A stretch of 64,000 nucleotides of DNA from Robinsoniella peoriensis (lineage in GTDB: Bacteria > Bacillota > Clostridia > Lachnospirales > Lachnospiraceae): positions 434,001 through 498,000 of the forward strand of contig NZ_JTGN01000002.1 in the NCBI RefSeq assembly GCF_000797495.1, in the 5' to 3' direction. This document shows, piece after piece, positions 26,230 to 36,000 of the stretch. The notes below the pieces were generated by a model. That model saw only the letters and a program-made list of their open reading frames with translations. It was not told the DNA's origin and did not search any database. The translations under genes and the position numbers were made by a program. The stretch's first letter is position 1; the number at the start of each line of letters is the position of its first letter.

Positions 26230-27261
26230 ATGATGGGGATTAAAGTGAAGGACTTGGCAAGTTTGTTGAATTTGTCGCCCTCTACGGTATCACTGGTGTT
26301 AAACAACAGACCTGGAATCAGCGAGGCGACAAGAAATAAAGTACGTAAGGCAGTAAAAGATATGGGATATGAGGAGCTGCTTGTGTCGGAATCTCAGGAG
26401 AAAAAGAATATTCTTTTCCTGGTTTACCGCAAACATGGTGTAGCTCCGGCCAGCACCCCTTATTTTTCCCAGCTCTTTTCGGAAATCATTGAAGGAGTGG
26501 AAAGCCAGATTAAAATCAAAGGCTACAATCTGATGATATCCTATACGGATAAAGAAACCATACTGGAAGAAGCTGAGAAAATCAAGAAACAGGATGTAGA
26601 AGGTGTGCTTGTTCTGGCAACGGAGATGGCAGAAGAACAGATTAAGATTTTTACAGATTTGAAGGTACCGGTAGTTATGGTTGATAACTATATGGAGCAC
26701 CGCAAATTTGATTGTGTAACTATAAATAATGAGCAGGGTGTTTATCAGGTAGTAGAGCATCTTGCAAAAATGGGTCATAAAAGGATAGGTTACTTGCATG
26801 TAAGCCAAAATGCCAATAATTTCACGGAACGCTATTATGGATTCAAAAGAGCTGTGGAAAAATGCGGCCTGCCGCTAAATGACCGGGATATCATCTGGAT
26901 TGCCACAGACGGCGGAGAAGCCGTTTACGGTGAGTTAAAGCATAAGCTGGAGGAACAGAAAGATCTGCCCGGGGCATTTTTTGCAGATAATGATATCGTT
27001 GCCATATGCGCCATGCGTGTATTCCGCGAATTAGGCTATAAGATTCCAGAAGACATTTCGATTGTAGGGTTTGATAATATGACACTTTCGGAAATGTTAG
27101 ATCCTCCGCTTACGACGATTCAGATACGCAAACATAAAATCGGGGTATCGGCAGTGAATCTGATTGTGGAGAAGATCAGTGAAAATACGGAAGGCGTTGT
27201 GAAAATGGAAGTGGGTACCAGACTGGTGGCCCGCAGCAGCGTAAAACGTATCAGCGAGTAA
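26230..27261 (+). CDS. LacI family transcriptional regulator
   Basis: The 343-residue protein has the LacI helix-turn-helix at residues ~3-25 (VKDLASLLNLSPSTVSLVLNNRPGISEATR), the hinge helix near 50, and a periplasmic-binding-like sugar domain (VEGVLVLATEMAEEQ, VTINNEQGVYQVVEHLAKMGHKRIGYL, SIVGFDNMTLSEMLDPPLTTI). ATG at 26230 or 26233 is possible. It lies between the sugar importer and GH42 gene and is the likely repressor of both. The 15-bp palindrome at 22816 is the best operator candidate seen. Confidence 0.93.
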   Translation: MMGIKVKDLASLLNLSPSTVSLVLNNRPGISEATRNKVRKAVKDMGYEELLVSESQEKKNILFLVYRKHGVAPASTPYFSQLFSEIIEGVESQIKIKGYNLMISYTDKETILEEAEKIKKQDVEGVLVLATEMAEEQIKIFTDLKVPVVMVDNYMEHRKFDCVTINNEQGVYQVVEHLAKMGHKRIGYLHVSQNANNFTERYYGFKRAVEKCGLPLNDRDIIWIATDGGEAVYGELKHKLEEQKDLPGAFFADNDIVAICAMRVFRELGYKIPEDISIVGFDNMTLSEMLDPPLTTIQIRKHKIGVSAVNLIVEKISENTEGVVKMEVGTRLVARSSVKRISE

Positions 27262-27315
27262 TCCTTTTCTATTTTGAATTCCAGTTACAGCAAGAACTAC
27301 TATTTGTTCGGCGGT

Positions 27316-27341
27316 TAGAGCATTTTTAAAACACACTCTAG
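27316..27341 (+). repeat. Short internally deleted copy of the MITE-like element
   Basis: TAGAGC at the left and TTTTAAAACACACTCTAG at the right match the two termini of the intact element, with the middle missing. It lies between lacI and the beta-galactosidase gene. Confidence 0.55.
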
Positions 27342-27390
27342 CAGGCAGTTGATGGAAATGTTCAAAGAGAATAAAGGAGAAGTATTAATT

Positions 27391-29412
27391 ATGCATAGTA
27401 AAAAAACACCATTTGTATTGTATGGCGGTGATTATAATCCGGAGCAGTGGGATGATGCCACCATAGAACAAGATATGCAATTGTTTAAAAAAGCTGGAAT
27501 TAATCTTGTGACATTACCGGTGTTTGCATGGGCAAAAATAGAGCCCAGGGAAGGTGAATACCATTTCGAATGGTTAGATAAGATTTTACAGAAGCTGTGG
27601 GAAAACAAAATATATGTCATTATGGCGACGCCAACTACGGCACAGCCGGCGTGGCTGTCTAAAAATTATCCGGAAGTGCTGCCTGTGGATATCGCAGGGC
27701 GGAAAAGAACTCATGGAATGCGTGTATTCTTTTGCGTGAACAGCGAAAAGTACCGTGAGAGGGCAGCGGCTATTGCAGACGAGATGGCAAAGCGCTATTC
27801 TGCTTATCCGGGACTTGTGGCATGGCATGTGGCAAATGAATATGGTACATATTGTTATTGCGAAAATTGTCAGCGGAAGTTTCGGATCTGGTTAGAAAAA
27901 CGATACGGAACCATTGAAAATTTAAACGATAAATGGAATACGGCTTTCTGGGGGCGTATTGTCTATGATTTTGATGAAATTATGCTGCCTACGGAGTTAA
28001 ACGACGATTATCGCTTTAACCCGGCGATCCAGCTGGACTATATGAGATTTGTTACGGATTCTACGGTAGAATGCTATCTGAACGAAGCAGACATATTGAA
28101 AAAATATACCCCGGATCTCCCTGTATTCAGTAATATTTCAGGCTTCATTAAAAAGTTAAATCAGTTTAAGATGGTAGAGAATATGGATGCGGCTGGATGG
28201 GATAATTATCCGGGACCCAGGGACGAAAGAAGCCTGCCGGCGCTAAAACACGATATTATGCGAGCTTTAAAGGACGGAGAGTCCTATATTATAGCGGAGC
28301 AGTCTCCCAATCAGCAGAACTGGCAGCCATATAACAAACTGAAAAGACCGGGAGAAGTGCGTACTATCGCATATCAGGGGCTTGCCAGAGGGGCGGATGC
28401 CTGCCTCTTCTTCCAGATGCGCCAGTCTGTGGGCGGACAGGAAAAGTTCCATGGAGCGGTTATTTCCCATGCAGGGACCGCTGACACCAGAATTTACCGG
28501 GAAATAGCCGGACTGGGACAGGAATTACAGAAGCTGGGCGATTCATTTCTGGAAGGAAAAATAGAGGCGAAAGCAGCCTTCCTGTTTGACTGGGACAGCT
28601 GGTGGGCACTGGAACTGACTAGCGGTCCTACACAGGACATGGATTATCTGGCTCAGGTGCATAAATATTACAAAGCATTTTATGAGAAAAATATTCCGGT
28701 GGATATCATTAAGGTAACTGCGGATCTTAGTAAATACAAGATTGTAGTGGCACCTTTGCTGTATATGATGAAGCCTGGTGTGGCTGAAAAAATTGAAAAG
28801 TTTACGGCAGACGGAGGTACTTTCCTGGCTACTTATATGACCGGTGTGGCAGATGAAAATGACCGGTGTATCTTTGGTGCCGCACCGGGAGAGCTGTCCG
28901 GGACATTGGGGCTTTGGGTGGAAGAAACTGATGCCATGTTCCCGGATGAGCAGAATTCCATTCTGGTAAACGTAAAAAGTCTTCCGCTAAAGGAGAAATA
29001 CAAATCCGGATTTTTATGTGATGTCATCCGTCCCACTACCGCAAAAACCCTGGCGGTATATGGAAAAGATTTCTACAAAGGAGTTCCTTGCATTACGGTA
29101 AATGATCTGGGAAATGGAAAAGCATATTATCTGGGCTGTGAACCGGAGGATGCATTTCTGTCAGACTTTATAGGCAGGCTTTGTGAAGACCAGGGATTGG
29201 CGCCGCTGTTTGAGACCGGCGGGGAAGTAGAACTATCAACAAGAGCAGGAAAAGACGGAGATGTTACGTTTGTAATCAACCATGGTGTGGATACCGGATG
29301 GATTAATCTGGGAACACAGAAATATAAAAATCTGCTGAATGATGAAGTATTATCCGGAACCTGTAATATCGGGGGAAGGGATGTATTGGTCATCAGAAAA
29401 CAGGGGAAATAA
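27391..29412 (+). CDS. GH42 beta-galactosidase
   Basis: The 673-residue protein is a cytoplasmic family 42 glycoside hydrolase with no signal peptide. GGDYNPEQW at the N-terminus is the family hallmark. The acid/base is E150 in WHVANEYGT and the nucleophile is the Glu in IIAEQSPNQQNW. C115, C155, C157 and C160 match the structural zinc site of this family. A trimerisation domain and a small C-terminal beta domain follow. The start at 27391 is preceded by AAAGGAGAAG; an in-frame TTG at 27349 is not. GH42 enzymes act on short galactosides, consistent with intracellular cleavage of sugars brought in by the adjacent importer. Confidence 0.94.
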   Translation: MHSKKTPFVLYGGDYNPEQWDDATIEQDMQLFKKAGINLVTLPVFAWAKIEPREGEYHFEWLDKILQKLWENKIYVIMATPTTAQPAWLSKNYPEVLPVDIAGRKRTHGMRVFFCVNSEKYRERAAAIADEMAKRYSAYPGLVAWHVANEYGTYCYCENCQRKFRIWLEKRYGTIENLNDKWNTAFWGRIVYDFDEIMLPTELNDDYRFNPAIQLDYMRFVTDSTVECYLNEADILKKYTPDLPVFSNISGFIKKLNQFKMVENMDAAGWDNYPGPRDERSLPALKHDIMRALKDGESYIIAEQSPNQQNWQPYNKLKRPGEVRTIAYQGLARGADACLFFQMRQSVGGQEKFHGAVISHAGTADTRIYREIAGLGQELQKLGDSFLEGKIEAKAAFLFDWDSWWALELTSGPTQDMDYLAQVHKYYKAFYEKNIPVDIIKVTADLSKYKIVVAPLLYMMKPGVAEKIEKFTADGGTFLATYMTGVADENDRCIFGAAPGELSGTLGLWVEETDAMFPDEQNSILVNVKSLPLKEKYKSGFLCDVIRPTTAKTLAVYGKDFYKGVPCITVNDLGNGKAYYLGCEPEDAFLSDFIGRLCEDQGLAPLFETGGEVELSTRAGKDGDVTFVINHGVDTGWINLGTQKYKNLLNDEVLSGTCNIGGRDVLVIRKQGK

Positions 29413-29433
29413 AATAGTGCTGAATTTGAAATT

Positions 29434-29471
29434 AGGCAAATTGCAAACACACATGCAATTTGCCTGTTTCA
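29434..29471 (+). terminator. Terminator after GH42
   Basis: AGGCAAATTGCA (29434-29445) pairs with TGCAATTTGCCT (29454-29465), followed by GTTTCATT. Confidence 0.75.
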
Positions 29472-29557
29472 TTCCGTCGAATAAAACAAATTTATGGTAA
29501 AAAGATATAGTAAATATTACGTAATTCTAAACTTATAAAAAATGTCTAAAATTATTG

Positions 29558-29586
29558 TTGACAATTTTTGGTAGATTTGTTATATT
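29558..29586 (+). promoter_or_regulatory. Promoter of the licT-PTS operon
   Basis: A perfect TTGACA (29558-29563) is spaced exactly 17 nt from TATATT (29581-29586). The LicT antiterminator site begins 22 nt downstream. Confidence 0.8.
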
Positions 29587-29607
29587 TAAAACGAATTAAA
29601 TACATAT

Positions 29608-29690
29608 GGATTGTTACTGGCAGGCAGGCAAAACCAATTTTGAACGTAAGAAAAATTTATGTTTTCTTACTACAAAATTGGTTTTTTTTA
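29608..29690 (+). promoter_or_regulatory. LicT-type ribonucleic antiterminator (RAT) and overlapping terminator
   Basis: GGATTGTTACTGG at 29608 followed by CAGGCAAAACC ending at 29635 matches the RAT consensus bound by BglG/LicT proteins. It overlaps the 5' arm of a terminator, AAAACCAATTTTG pairing with CAAAATTGG (29673-29681), followed by eight T residues. Binding of LicT would stabilise the RAT and prevent the terminator, giving autoregulation of the operon. Confidence 0.93.
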
Positions 29691-29710
29691 TTTCTGGGGT
29701 GAAGTGAATT

Positions 29711-30538
29711 ATGAAGATAGATAAAATTATTAACAATAATATTGTCAGCGCTCTGGAAGACGATGGGAAAGAGATTATTGTGATGGGACGGGGGATTGGA
29801 TTCAATACAAAGCCCGGCAAGGAGATTCAGGAGAAGAAAATTGAAAAAATATTCAGGATGGACAGTCAGAATACAGTGGATAAGTTCAAACAGCTCCTGG
29901 AAAACATGCCGCTTAAACACATTCAGGCATCTATGGAGATTATCACTTATGCAAAAAGTGTCCTGAACAGAAGGCTGAACCAGAATATCTACATTACCCT
30001 TACCGACCATATTAATTTCGCTATAGAGCGTCTGAATGAGAATATGACATTTACAAATCCGTTATTGCACGAGGTAAAGGCTTTTTATAAAGAGGAATAC
30101 CTTATCGGGGAATATGCCATTGCATTAATTGAGCGGTGGATCGGTGTAACCCTTCCGGTGGATGAAGCGGGATTTATTGCCCTGCACATTGTAAATGCGG
30201 AATTCAACACTGGTATGCGTGATACCATCGATATTACGAATCTGATACAAAATGTTGTAAAAATCGTAAAAGAATTTTTTGGAATGAATCTGGATGAAAT
30301 GTCCCTGAATTATCAGCGTTTTGTTACCCATCTGAGATTTCTGGCACAAAGAATTATAGCAAAAGAATTGTTAAACAGCGAAAACAGTGAATTTAACCGT
30401 TTGATTCTGCAGCTGTATCCGGAAGAATATGCATGCAGTTTGAAGATTAAGGATTACATCAAAGAGATATACCGCCACGATGTAACGGATGAAGAAACCG
30501 CTTATCTGGCTGTACATATTAAGAGAATGAGAATGTGA
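29711..30538 (+). CDS. licT: BglG/LicT family transcription antiterminator
   Basis: The 275-residue protein has an N-terminal RNA-binding CAT domain (MKIDKIINNNIVSALEDDGKE start, residues 1-55) and two PTS regulation domains. PRD1 contains DHINFAIERLNE and PRD2 contains EFFGMNLDEMSLNYQRFVTHLRF. The PRD histidines are targets of HPr/EII phosphorylation, so activity follows PTS sugar flux. The gene is preceded by its own RAT site, and a second RAT lies before the GH20 gene. The linked PTS suggests GlcNAc or a related sugar as inducer. Confidence 0.95.
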   Translation: MKIDKIINNNIVSALEDDGKEIIVMGRGIGFNTKPGKEIQEKKIEKIFRMDSQNTVDKFKQLLENMPLKHIQASMEIITYAKSVLNRRLNQNIYITLTDHINFAIERLNENMTFTNPLLHEVKAFYKEEYLIGEYAIALIERWIGVTLPVDEAGFIALHIVNAEFNTGMRDTIDITNLIQNVVKIVKEFFGMNLDEMSLNYQRFVTHLRFLAQRIIAKELLNSENSEFNRLILQLYPEEYACSLKIKDYIKEIYRHDVTDEETAYLAVHIKRMRM

Positions 30539-30556
30539 GAAGAGAGGAGAATACAT

Positions 30557-31036
30557 ATGTTTGGATCAATAAAAAAAATGTTTGGTTCCAAAGAGAAGAT
30601 CCTGGCACCTGTAGAAGGGAAGGTTGTACCGTTAAGTGAAGTAAATGACCCAACCTTCAGCCAGGAAATTCTGGGAAAAGGGGTTGCCATTATCCCGGAG
30701 AGAGGACGGGTTGTGGCGCCGGCAAGCGGAGAACTTACCGTGCTGTTCCAGACGCTTCATGCAGTCAGCATCACAACTGACTCAGGGGTGGAGCTTATTG
30801 TTCATGTAGGACTGGATACAGTAAATTTAAAAGGGGTACATTACAAAGCATATGCAAAACAGGGGGATCGGGTTAAGGCCGGTGATCTGCTTTTGGAATT
30901 TGACATGGAGGCTATTATTGAAGATGGTTATGAAGTGATTACTCCTGTAATTATCTGCAATGCATCTGAATATCCCAATATGGAATGCCACACAGATATG
31001 CATGTCAATGAGCTGGATCCGATTATTGAGTTATAG
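30557..31036 (+). CDS. PTS glucose-family EIIA component
   Basis: The 159-residue single-domain EIIA (Crr-like) has the phosphorylated histidine in ELIVHVGLDTV and the supporting histidine in FQTLHAVSI. It receives phosphate from HPr and passes it to the EIIB domain. GAGAGGAG precedes the start, 18 nt after licT. The matching EIICB gene downstream has no EIIA domain, so this protein most likely serves it. Confidence 0.93.
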   Translation: MFGSIKKMFGSKEKILAPVEGKVVPLSEVNDPTFSQEILGKGVAIIPERGRVVAPASGELTVLFQTLHAVSITTDSGVELIVHVGLDTVNLKGVHYKAYAKQGDRVKAGDLLLEFDMEAIIEDGYEVITPVIICNASEYPNMECHTDMHVNELDPIIEL

Positions 31037-31046
31037 GAAAATGCCT

Positions 31047-31295
31047 ATGAGGGAGTTTGGATATGAAATAAATGATTTACTGGGATTACATGCGAGACCT
31101 GCATCCCGGGTTTATATGGAAGCGAGAAAATATGAATGTAAGATTGAGGCATTGTGTGGGAATAAAAAGGCAGACTGCAAAAGCCTCCTGGAACTGATGG
31201 GACTGGGAGCAAAATATGGAAGTCAGATTCTGTTTCGTTTTGACGGGGCGGATGAAGAAGCCGCATTTGCGGGTCTTCAGAAATTATTGTTATAG
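31047..31295 (+). CDS. HPr family phosphocarrier protein
   Basis: The 82-residue protein is an HPr-like phosphocarrier. Starting at ATG 31047 puts the active-site histidine at H15 (GLHARPAS) and the regulatory serine at S46 (CKSLLELM), the standard HPr numbering, which supports this start over ATG 31041. The segment after S46 is LLELM instead of the usual IMGVM, so contacts with HPr kinase or CcpA may differ. It is encoded without ptsI between EIIA and EIICB, suggesting a dedicated second HPr rather than the general one. Confidence 0.88.
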   Translation: MREFGYEINDLLGLHARPASRVYMEARKYECKIEALCGNKKADCKSLLELMGLGAKYGSQILFRFDGADEEAAFAGLQKLLL

Positions 31296-31371
31296 TGTGG
31301 ATTTGAACTTGCGGGAGAGCAAGATCAGATAAAAAATGTCTGAAAAGGCGAGAGAAAGGAGATTCATAGTT

Positions 31372-32823
31372 ATGATGAAGTATTTGCAAAGGTTAGGCAA
31401 ATCATTAATGCTGCCGGTAGCCTGTTTACCGGCAGCTGGTATCCTGATGGGTATCGGTTATTGGATCAGTCCGGCTGTTATGTCAGGACAGGGGGATCCA
31501 AATGTAATTGCATTCTTTCTGGTTAAAGCAGGAGGTGCGCTGATTGACAATATGGCAATCTTATTTGCCATTGGTGTTGCGCTTGGTATGGCTGATGATA
31601 ATGATGGTACGGCAGCGCTTGCCGGCATCGTATCCTGGCTGATGGTTCAGATGATTCTGTCTCCGGGAGTTGTTGCAGTATTAAGCAGCATAGACGTTGC
31701 AGCCGTAAATCCGGCGTTTGGCAAGATCAATAACCAGGCAATTGGTATTCTGTGCGGTTTAATTGGAGCTTCCTGCTACAATAGATTTAAGAATACAAAG
31801 TTACCGGATGCATTGGCTTTCTTCAGTGGAAAACGGTGTGTATCCATTGTCACGGCAGTAATCTCACTGGTTGCATGTTTAGTCCTGTTCTTTATATGGC
31901 CGATCGTATACTCCGGATTAGTAGCATTTGGCGAATCGATCCTGGGACTGGGACCGATAGGCGCAGGTATTTATGGATTCTTTAACAGACTTTTAATTCC
32001 GTTTGGACTTCACCATGCGTTGAATTCTGTATTCTGGTTTGACGTTGCTGGAATCAATGATTTGTTTAAGTTTTGGGGAACCGTTGACGGAGCTGTATAT
32101 GGGCAGACAGGTATGTATATGTCAGGTTTCTTCCCATTCATGATGTTTGGTCTTCCGGCAGCAGCATTGGCGATGTATCATACAGCGAAACCAAGCAAAA
32201 AGAAAACTGCATACGGTTTGCTGTTTGCAGCAGCACTTTGTGCATTCTTTACCGGTGTAACAGAACCTCTGGAATTTGCATTTATGTTCCTGGCACCAGG
32301 GTTATATCTTGTTCATGCTATTTTAGCAGGTATTTGTATGCTGGTTGTAGCTATGCTTCCCGTACGTTCCGGTTTCTGGTTCAGCGGAGGATTTGTAGAC
32401 TGGTTATTAAGTATCAAAGCGCCGATGGCTGAAAACCCATGGCTGATCATTCCGATTGGTTTAGTGGTAGGTGTGATCTATTACGTAATCTTCCGTTTCG
32501 TAATTAAGAAATTTAACTTAAAAACTCCGGGTCGTGAGGATGATGACGTGGAAGAGGCAGAAGTGACACTTTCCAATAATGATTTTACCCAGGTAGCGGC
32601 AATTGTTCTGGAAGGTCTTGGGGGAAAAGACAATATTACCGGTATCGATAACTGTATTACAAGGTTAAGGCTGGAAATCAAAGATTATACTTTAGTAAAT
32701 GAAAAGAAAATTAAATCTGCAGGGGTTGCAGGGGTCATCCGGCCAGGAAAAACAAGTGTCCAGGTTATTATAGGACCTAAGGTACAGTTTGTGGCTGATG
32801 AATTTAAGAAAATGTGTAAATAA
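31372..32823 (+). CDS. PTS EIICB permease, glucose/N-acetylglucosamine family
   Basis: The 483-residue protein has an N-terminal EIIC membrane domain (residues ~1-390) and a C-terminal EIIB domain with the phosphocysteine C428 in DNCITRLR. LQRLGKSLMLPVACLPAAGILMGIG at the start and FTGVTEPLEFAFMF in the EIIC core (both split here by natural sequence) match the glucose/GlcNAc superfamily. GAAAGGAG precedes ATG 31372. Context with GH20 and GH84 glycosidases favours GlcNAc; glucose remains possible. Confidence 0.92.
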   Translation: MMKYLQRLGKSLMLPVACLPAAGILMGIGYWISPAVMSGQGDPNVIAFFLVKAGGALIDNMAILFAIGVALGMADDNDGTAALAGIVSWLMVQMILSPGVVAVLSSIDVAAVNPAFGKINNQAIGILCGLIGASCYNRFKNTKLPDALAFFSGKRCVSIVTAVISLVACLVLFFIWPIVYSGLVAFGESILGLGPIGAGIYGFFNRLLIPFGLHHALNSVFWFDVAGINDLFKFWGTVDGAVYGQTGMYMSGFFPFMMFGLPAAALAMYHTAKPSKKKTAYGLLFAAALCAFFTGVTEPLEFAFMFLAPGLYLVHAILAGICMLVVAMLPVRSGFWFSGGFVDWLLSIKAPMAENPWLIIPIGLVVGVIYYVIFRFVIKKFNLKTPGREDDDVEEAEVTLSNNDFTQVAAIVLEGLGGKDNITGIDNCITRLRLEIKDYTLVNEKKIKSAGVAGVIRPGKTSVQVIIGPKVQFVADEFKKMCK

Positions 32824-32875
32824 CTGATTCGTTAATGCGTTTTATCAATACGGATTTTACAATTGCATAAACAGT

Positions 32876-32957
32876 GGATTGTTACTGGTAATGCAGGCAA
32901 AACCAAATCTTAAGTATTTAAAATATATATTTTATGCTTAAGGTTTGGTTTTTTTGT
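32876..32957 (+). promoter_or_regulatory. Second LicT-type RAT and terminator, upstream of GH20
   Basis: GGATTGTTACTGG at 32876 and GCAGGCAAAACC ending at 32904 match the RAT consensus and the site at 29608. The overlapping terminator pairs AACCAAATCTTAAG (32901-32914) with CTTAAGGTTTGGTT (32937-32950), followed by a T run. It both ends the PTS operon and gates read-through into the GH20 gene in response to LicT. Confidence 0.92.
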
Positions 32958-33022
32958 TCTATGGCAATTTGTAACACTTAAATATAGGGGTGAGAGCCTG
33001 TATCAATGTAGAAAGGGAGAAA

Positions 33023-33097
33023 GTTCGAAAGGAACTTTCAAACTACTTATTAAAGTAGTATCGCAGGTGGGACCTGCGATATGCAGGAGGTATAAAG
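33023..33097 (+). promoter_or_regulatory. Two-hairpin leader element, copy C (upstream of GH20)
   Basis: Hairpin 1 arms are GTTCGAAAG (33023-33031) and CTTTCAAAC (33035-33043), with one mismatch. Hairpin 2 is ATCGCAGGT-GGG-ACCTGCGAT (33060-33080), one base pair longer than in copy A. ATGCAGGAGG follows and GH20 starts at 33098. Confidence 0.7.
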
Positions 33098-36000
33098 ATG
33101 TGGAAAAAGAAATTAGTACACAGAGGAATGTCAATGTTTTTAGCGGGAATGTTAATGGCAGCCCCGCCGGTGAATGCCTTAGCGGCTAATCAGGATGGTC
33201 CGGTTTCCGAAGATGCTGCAGTAGAATCCCACAATACAGCACGGAATTCAGATACATCCGGGCTGGCAAAAGAGGGTGCAGGAGAAAACGGGGAGAGTAC
33301 CCGGGAAAACCTTCTGGAGACGGAAGCAAATGTAAATCTGCCGGAGACAGAATTAATACCCCGGACAGAGAGTGAAGCATTAACAGAAGGGGAATTCCAA
33401 ACAGAAGGAGAAACAAAAACAGAAGGTGAAATAACAACAGAAGGTGAAACAAAAACAGAAGGTGAAACAAAAACAGAAGGTGAAACAAAAACAGAAGGTG
33501 AAACAAAAACAGAAGATAAAACAAAAACAGAAGATAAAACACTTTCAGAAGGAGAAACGACCGGCCAGGCAGCCAATAAAAAAGCCGGACTTCAGAATCT
33601 GGCACTGAATGCAAAAGCCGCTTCCAGCGGAAACGAAACGGCAGATTTTCCGGCAAATAAAGCAAATGACGGCAGCCTCAGTACACGTTGGTCAAGTACC
33701 ACCACAAATGGGCAGAAATGGTTAAGTTTTGACCTGGGGGAGGTTAAAACAATTGGTTCTGTTGTAGTGGAATGGGAGCGGTTAAATGCAACCAGATACA
33801 GCATCCAGAAATCAGACAACGGAACAGACTGGACGAATATTAAAGAGTTCACAAAACTGCCCGGCAAATTCCGGGATGTCATTAATCTGGATACAAAAGT
33901 GCAGACAAGACACCTGCGTCTTTTAATTGAGCAGTATAATGCAGAAGGAGCTAACAGAGATGGCCAGGTTATTACCTGGAATAATGTATCCGTAATGGAA
34001 TTTGAAGCATATGCTGAGCCTCTTCCGGATGAAACACCGGTTGTTCCTGTGTATAATCCCGATACAAACCTTGTTGAAATTCCGGACAAAGAAGGATTTA
34101 CTATTACCAGTAACGGAGCAGATTTGGAACAGATTGTGGCAGATGACCTGACTGTACATAAGCCGCTGACCACAAAAGATGTAAAACTTGCCCTGAAGAT
34201 GAAAAATAATCTGACCGGAAGCGAAACACTGACCGAAGAATATACCATCAGTATCCCGGGAATTCATGACAACAGTACCGGAAACAATAAGCCGCAGGTC
34301 ATTCCGGAGATATCCGAATGGTACAGCGACAGTACAGAAAATTTTGTTCTCTCTGATCATGCAAGAATTGTCATTGGGACCGAAGATCTGGCATCCACAG
34401 CCATGGAGTTCCAGAAAGATCTGGAAGATATCACCGGTAAAAAACTGGAGATTGTCACAGGCGGACAGCCGGAAGCAGGGGATTTCTATTTCCGGCTGGG
34501 CAGTGAAGACACGATGATGGGAGATGAGGGATACCATCTGGTAATTGGGGAATCGGTTAGGGTAGATGCCATTCATACAACCGGGGCATATTGGTCAACC
34601 AGAACCATTCTTCAGACACTGAAATTAAGCAGTGATACAAATGCACTGCCCTATGGGGAAGCACGGGATTATCCAAAGTATAAGGTACGCGGATTTGTAT
34701 ATGACGTAGGACGTAAACCGGTATCCATGGACATGCTCCAGGATATCGTAAAAAATATGGCATGGTACAAAATGAATGATTTCCAGGTGCATCTAAGTGA
34801 CAATTATATATTCCTGGAGGATTACCAGAACAGCAGTGATCCAAACCCTGCTGATGCATATGATGCTTACAGCGGATTCCGTTTAGAGTCATCTATTGCA
34901 AATGAGGAAGGAAAGACACTGGCATCCGATGATTACCACTATTCCAAACAGGAATTTAAGGAGTTTATTCAGGATTCCAGGAATTACGGCGTCAATATTG
35001 TTCCGGAACTGGATGTACCGGCACATGCCATGGGAATCACGGAAGTGTTCCCGGAATATGCGGTGAATGGATGGAATCCCCGTTTTAAGGAACGTTCCAT
35101 TGTAGATCATCTGGATATATCCAAACAGGAAGTAATTGATTTTACAGAAGGAATTTTTGATGACTACACCAAAGACGGCACATTTGATTCCCAGACGGTA
35201 GTTCATGTAGGGGCAGATGAATTTGAGGCTGGTACTACAGCATACAGAAATCTGCTGAACCAGTTGATACCTCATGTGAAAGAAACGAATACCGTCCGTT
35301 TCTGGGGAGGACTTACCTGGTTAAAAGATAACCCGGTTACGCAGATCAGACCGGAAGCAGTGGAAGATGTGCAGATCAATCTCTGGGCAAGATCCTGGGC
35401 GGATGGAAAAGAAATGTATGATATGGGGTATGACCTGATTAATACCCAGGATGAATACCTTTATATGGTACCCAGCGGAAACGGCAGCCGGGGAGCTTAT
35501 GGGGATTATCTGAATAAGAACTCCATTTTTAATGATTTTTCACCGAACAGAGTTGCCGTTCGAGGCGGATTTACCACAATTCCTGCCGGGGACAAGCAGA
35601 TGCTGGGAGCCGCTTATGCCATATGGAATGACAATATAGATAAAAGGGCAACCGGAATGACGGAAGCAGATGAGTTTAAGCGATTCTACGATTCCCTTGC
35701 GCTGATGTCCGAAAAATGCTGGGCAAACGGCAAGGAAAAGGGCAGTGTTGCCAGCATTGATGCATTGGCATCCCAGATATCCACAGCTCCTAATTCCAAT
35801 CCGTATTCTACAGAAACAGATGTAGACGGCATCTATGCAGAATATAATTTTGACGGCGGCATTGGAGATGACAGCAGTGCAAATGGAAGAACCCTGACCG
35901 ATATGGTAAATGTAGGACAGGCTGAGAATTTAAACGGCAGTATGTTAAAAATTGGCGGTGGTGAAAGTTATGCTGCCACGCCTGTAGAACAGCTGGGATC

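Noticed and set aside
33186..34248. Long minus-strand frames (159, 128 and 218 codons) opposite the start of the GH20 gene
   Set aside because: They are antisense shadows. The Thr/Glu repeat read backwards gives low-complexity Leu/Phe or Ser/Val strings, there are no ribosome sites, and the plus-strand protein is clearly real.
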